From positions 165,342 through 184,729 of the forward strand of contig NW_003122910.1 of NCBI RefSeq assembly GCF_000003605.2: a DNA stretch of 19,388 nucleotides, read 5' to 3'. Positions 19,101 to 19,388 of the stretch are shown piece by piece. The notes under the pieces are model-generated. The model searched no databases, was not told the origin of the DNA, and was given only the letters and a program-made list of their open reading frames with translations. The position numbers and the translations under genes are program-made. Every line of letters begins with the position of its first letter. Within the stretch, counting starts at the first letter, position 1. The DNA comes from Saccoglossus kowalevskii. Taxonomy: Eukaryota; Hemichordata; Enteropneusta; Harrimaniidae.

Positions 19101-19388
19101 CCATAGTCCAAAATAATATATAACATGTGAGCTGTGAAATTATGATATATATGTACATGTCATTATTTGCCCCAAGTATGAATAAATTCACTACGTTCAA
19201 TTACCCACCATAGACTCCGGTCAGTCAAAATGACTATTTTGAACTGTAGGCATTAATCAGTGATTCTGCCAATGACGGAGAAGAAAGGAGATCCCTCTGC
19301 CTAAATTAACCATAGCAGTATTAAACAAATAAAAAATAAAATAATGTGGAACTATGGAAATGTGTTTTGTTCAGAGTTGGACAGTTCA

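Larger units (their letters stand above)
13911..19388 (+). other. Probable large DZANK1 intron; no confident exon
   Basis: The 5.5 kb after the second coding exon is A+T-rich and non-coding as far as I can see. I searched for the expected continuation (a block like RQS-IVTKVF) and for zinc-ribbon CxxC pairs, and found neither with confidence. A weak candidate small exon at 14466-14513 is listed separately. A perfect RFX X-box lies at 16096-16109 and a half match at 18653-18666. Open frames at 14575-14910 and elsewhere are of chance length. Confidence 0.55.

Noticed and set aside
1-19388. A search for a new defence, secretion, or gene-cluster system
   Set aside because: The window holds two ordinary animal genes and non-coding DNA. 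No co-directional cluster of unknown genes, repeat-spacer array or intact mobile-element enzyme is visible.

Overview
This is nuclear DNA of an animal, most likely a marine or other aquatic invertebrate. The basis is GT-AG introns splitting recognisable animal proteins, non-coding DNA that is about two-thirds A+T by eye, and the style of the repeats. The exact phylum cannot be fixed from sequence alone. A lophotrochozoan, hemichordate, amphioxus-like or cnidarian source would all fit.

Two protein genes are present, placed head to head and both running off the window. On the minus strand, positions 5283 down to 11 hold the first eight coding exons of the DEAH-box splicing helicase DHX16 (Prp2 family). 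They encode 553 residues without an internal stop and end just after helicase motif III; the remaining roughly 480 residues lie beyond the left edge. Its promoter side (about 5540-5630) carries a consensus YY1 site on the gene's own strand, whose embedded ATG opens a short upstream ORF. On the plus strand, 12951-13910 hold the first two coding exons of DZANK1 (double zinc ribbon and ankyrin repeat domain 1), covering the N-terminal beta-sandwich (chitobiase/hexosaminidase C-terminal-like) domain. Its zinc ribbons and ankyrin repeats are not in this window, so the large intron after 13910 probably fills most or all of the right third.

The 7.7 kb between the two start codons, and the DZANK1 intron, are accessory DNA. 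They hold a 148-bp MITE-like element with terminal inverted repeats and a 5-bp target duplication (8116-8263), a degenerate tandem array with a period near 140 bp (about 11440-11911), a stem-loop (9508-9542), homopolymer G and C tracts, AT microsatellites, and a CpG-containing stretch (9600-10000) that is the best candidate for the DZANK1 promoter and a non-coding first exon. DHX16 intron 1 (3364-5076) is much longer than its neighbours and contains diverged copies of a short interspersed repeat.

I see no tRNA, rRNA, CRISPR array, intact transposase or other complete gene, and no convincing undescribed multi-gene system. DHX16 is a housekeeping spliceosome gene and DZANK1 a cilia-associated gene. 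They have no known joint pathway, and their adjacency is a local arrangement.
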